64,000 bases of DNA, from positions 248,001 to 312,000 of the forward strand of contig NZ_JPWF01000004.1 of NCBI RefSeq assembly GCF_003326675.1, read 5' to 3'. Numbering within the stretch: position 1 is the stretch's first letter; each line of letters starts with the position of its first letter. Position numbers and translations under genes: made by a program. Shown piece after piece: positions 63,200 to 64,000 of this stretch. The DNA is from Thalassospira profundimaris. Lineage in GTDB: Bacteria > Pseudomonadota > Alphaproteobacteria > Rhodospirillales > Thalassospiraceae. The notes beneath the pieces are model-generated. The model saw only the letters and a program-made list of their open reading frames with translations. It did not search any database and was not told where the DNA came from.

Positions 63200-63916
63200 A
63201 TGATCAAACTGTTGCTGGTGTTTTTGGCAGCCACCTTCACTGCCTTTCCGGCCCTTGCTGGAAACCTGTTTGACGACAATTCCGCCATCGGGACGGTCCT
63301 GCATAGCCAGATTGAAACGCCGCATGGTGAAATCATGTTGCCAAACGGGGACTGGACCCTTGCCGGTTTGCAAACTGGCGGCGCAGATGCCCCATCATCC
63401 CTTGGCAAGACTGTTTTGGCGCGGATCGGGCAGGATAACAGCCTTGATGGCCTGATCTTTGTGACGGTTTCCCTTGGTGATGGAACCGATTACCGACCCA
63501 CGGCCAAACAATGGTGTGCCCGCAATTCCGATGCCCTGTTCATCACGGAAATGGAACCATCCAGCGCATCCGAAACCGGCTGCCTTGTAATTGAAGAACT
63601 GGTCAGCCGGTTGGATAACCTGACACAACCACATCTCAAACAGGCATCAAGCTATCTGGAAAACCGCAAGGCAATCCATCCCGACACCCTGTATTTCGCG
63701 ACATTCCAGATCGCCAGTGAACAGAAATTCCTGTCGGTATCCTATGGATTTGATTTCCGCCTGCCGCCAACCGAAATGCTGCCCGGATATACCCCGGCAA
63801 GCAACACCGCATATGACGGCCCCTATTCCGATCTGACGCGGCAGAACAACCTTGATCTTGTGAAGGGCTGGGCACAGGCAAAGGAAACCGAAATCCGAAA
63901 CGGGTTTCTGAACTGA
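63200..63916 (+). CDS. Exported protein of unknown function
   Basis: 238 residues from the ATG at 63200 (GGGGACCTTC upstream); an ATG at 63152 is less likely. Signal peptide to about residue 20 (AFPALAG). The mature part has two cysteines about 36 residues apart (AKQWCARNSD, ETGCLVIEEL), a likely disulfide. It has mixed alpha/beta sequence and ends with a helical QAKETEIRNGFL. I do not recognise a family. It lies 65 bp after the aldehyde dehydrogenase gene, so it may be the last gene of the operon. The remaining 84 bases of the window show nothing. Confidence 0.8.
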   Translation: MIKLLLVFLAATFTAFPALAGNLFDDNSAIGTVLHSQIETPHGEIMLPNGDWTLAGLQTGGADAPSSLGKTVLARIGQDNSLDGLIFVTVSLGDGTDYRPTAKQWCARNSDALFITEMEPSSASETGCLVIEELVSRLDNLTQPHLKQASSYLENRKAIHPDTLYFATFQIASEQKFLSVSYGFDFRLPPTEMLPGYTPASNTAYDGPYSDLTRQNNLDLVKGWAQAKETEIRNGFLN

Positions 63917-64000
63917 CCATCGCGGTTCTCTGACCTTTGCCAAACGTCACCTGCATTCATCACCCAAGGTCGACATAGGGCTGGCAATGCCTGCCCCGGT

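Overview
The window looks like chromosome of an alphaproteobacterium, most likely a marine Rhodospirillales of the Thalassospira type. This is inferred from moderate GC, frequent GTG/TTG starts, the psd-pssA pair, an NADP isocitrate dehydrogenase close to the eukaryotic type, FNR-like boxes and many orphan periplasmic binding proteins. No rRNA, tRNA, CRISPR array, prophage or intact insertion sequence was seen. I count 52 coding genes, one of them cut by the left edge, plus one gene remnant, and genes on both strands are tightly packed.

Layout. 0-2 kb: a membrane-bound AraC-type regulator and an isoprenylcysteine-methyltransferase-like enzyme (cut by the left edge). 2.3-7.5 kb: PadR repressor, RND adaptor and RND pump behind a 17-bp palindrome that covers the promoter. 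7.6-7.85 kb: a non-autonomous MITE-like element. 7.9-12 kb: four orphan solute-binding proteins, three of them tandem paralogues. 12-16.2 kb: phosphatidylethanolamine synthesis (psd, pssA), a LysM protein and an unknown membrane protein. 16.5-18.4 kb: LOG-family hydrolase and di-haem cytochrome c peroxidase. 18.6-23.7 kb: DeoR regulator with a complete sugar/glycerol-phosphate type ABC importer. 23.8-24.8 kb: DMT exporter.

25-33.3 kb is a minus-strand block centred on sulfate esters: autotransporter, SdsA-type alkylsulfatase, outer-membrane MetA-like protein, an exported formylglycine-generating enzyme and an arylsulfatase translationally coupled to it. A short remnant of a second autotransporter lies inside the block. 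33.6-37.1 kb: EmrAB-type multidrug exporter with a divergent TetR gene and two identical-spacing operators. 37.2-39 kb: an unlisted 56-residue membrane protein with an FNR-like box, then icd. 39.2-42.7 kb: a collagen-like Gly-Asp-Thr repeat protein divergent from an ECF sigma factor, an anti-sigma factor and a lipoprotein; the last two share a two-cysteine C-terminal domain. This is my best candidate for an undescribed system. 42.8-46.5 kb: binding protein, pirin, WrbA and glycerophosphodiesterase. 46.8-50.7 kb: a CHASE/PAS hybrid histidine kinase. 50.7-54.1 kb: CoxE-like and MoxR proteins with an oppositely oriented methyltransferase-like gene between them. 54.2-56.1 kb: orphan TRAP binding protein and TetR. 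56.1-63.9 kb: TetR with TGAACNNGTTCA operators and a polyamine-type ABC importer continuing into a metallo-beta-lactamase-fold hydrolase, an aldehyde dehydrogenase and an exported unknown protein, probably one uptake-and-oxidation operon.

All family assignments come from reading motifs in translated sequence. No database search was run, so substrates and fine family names are inferences.
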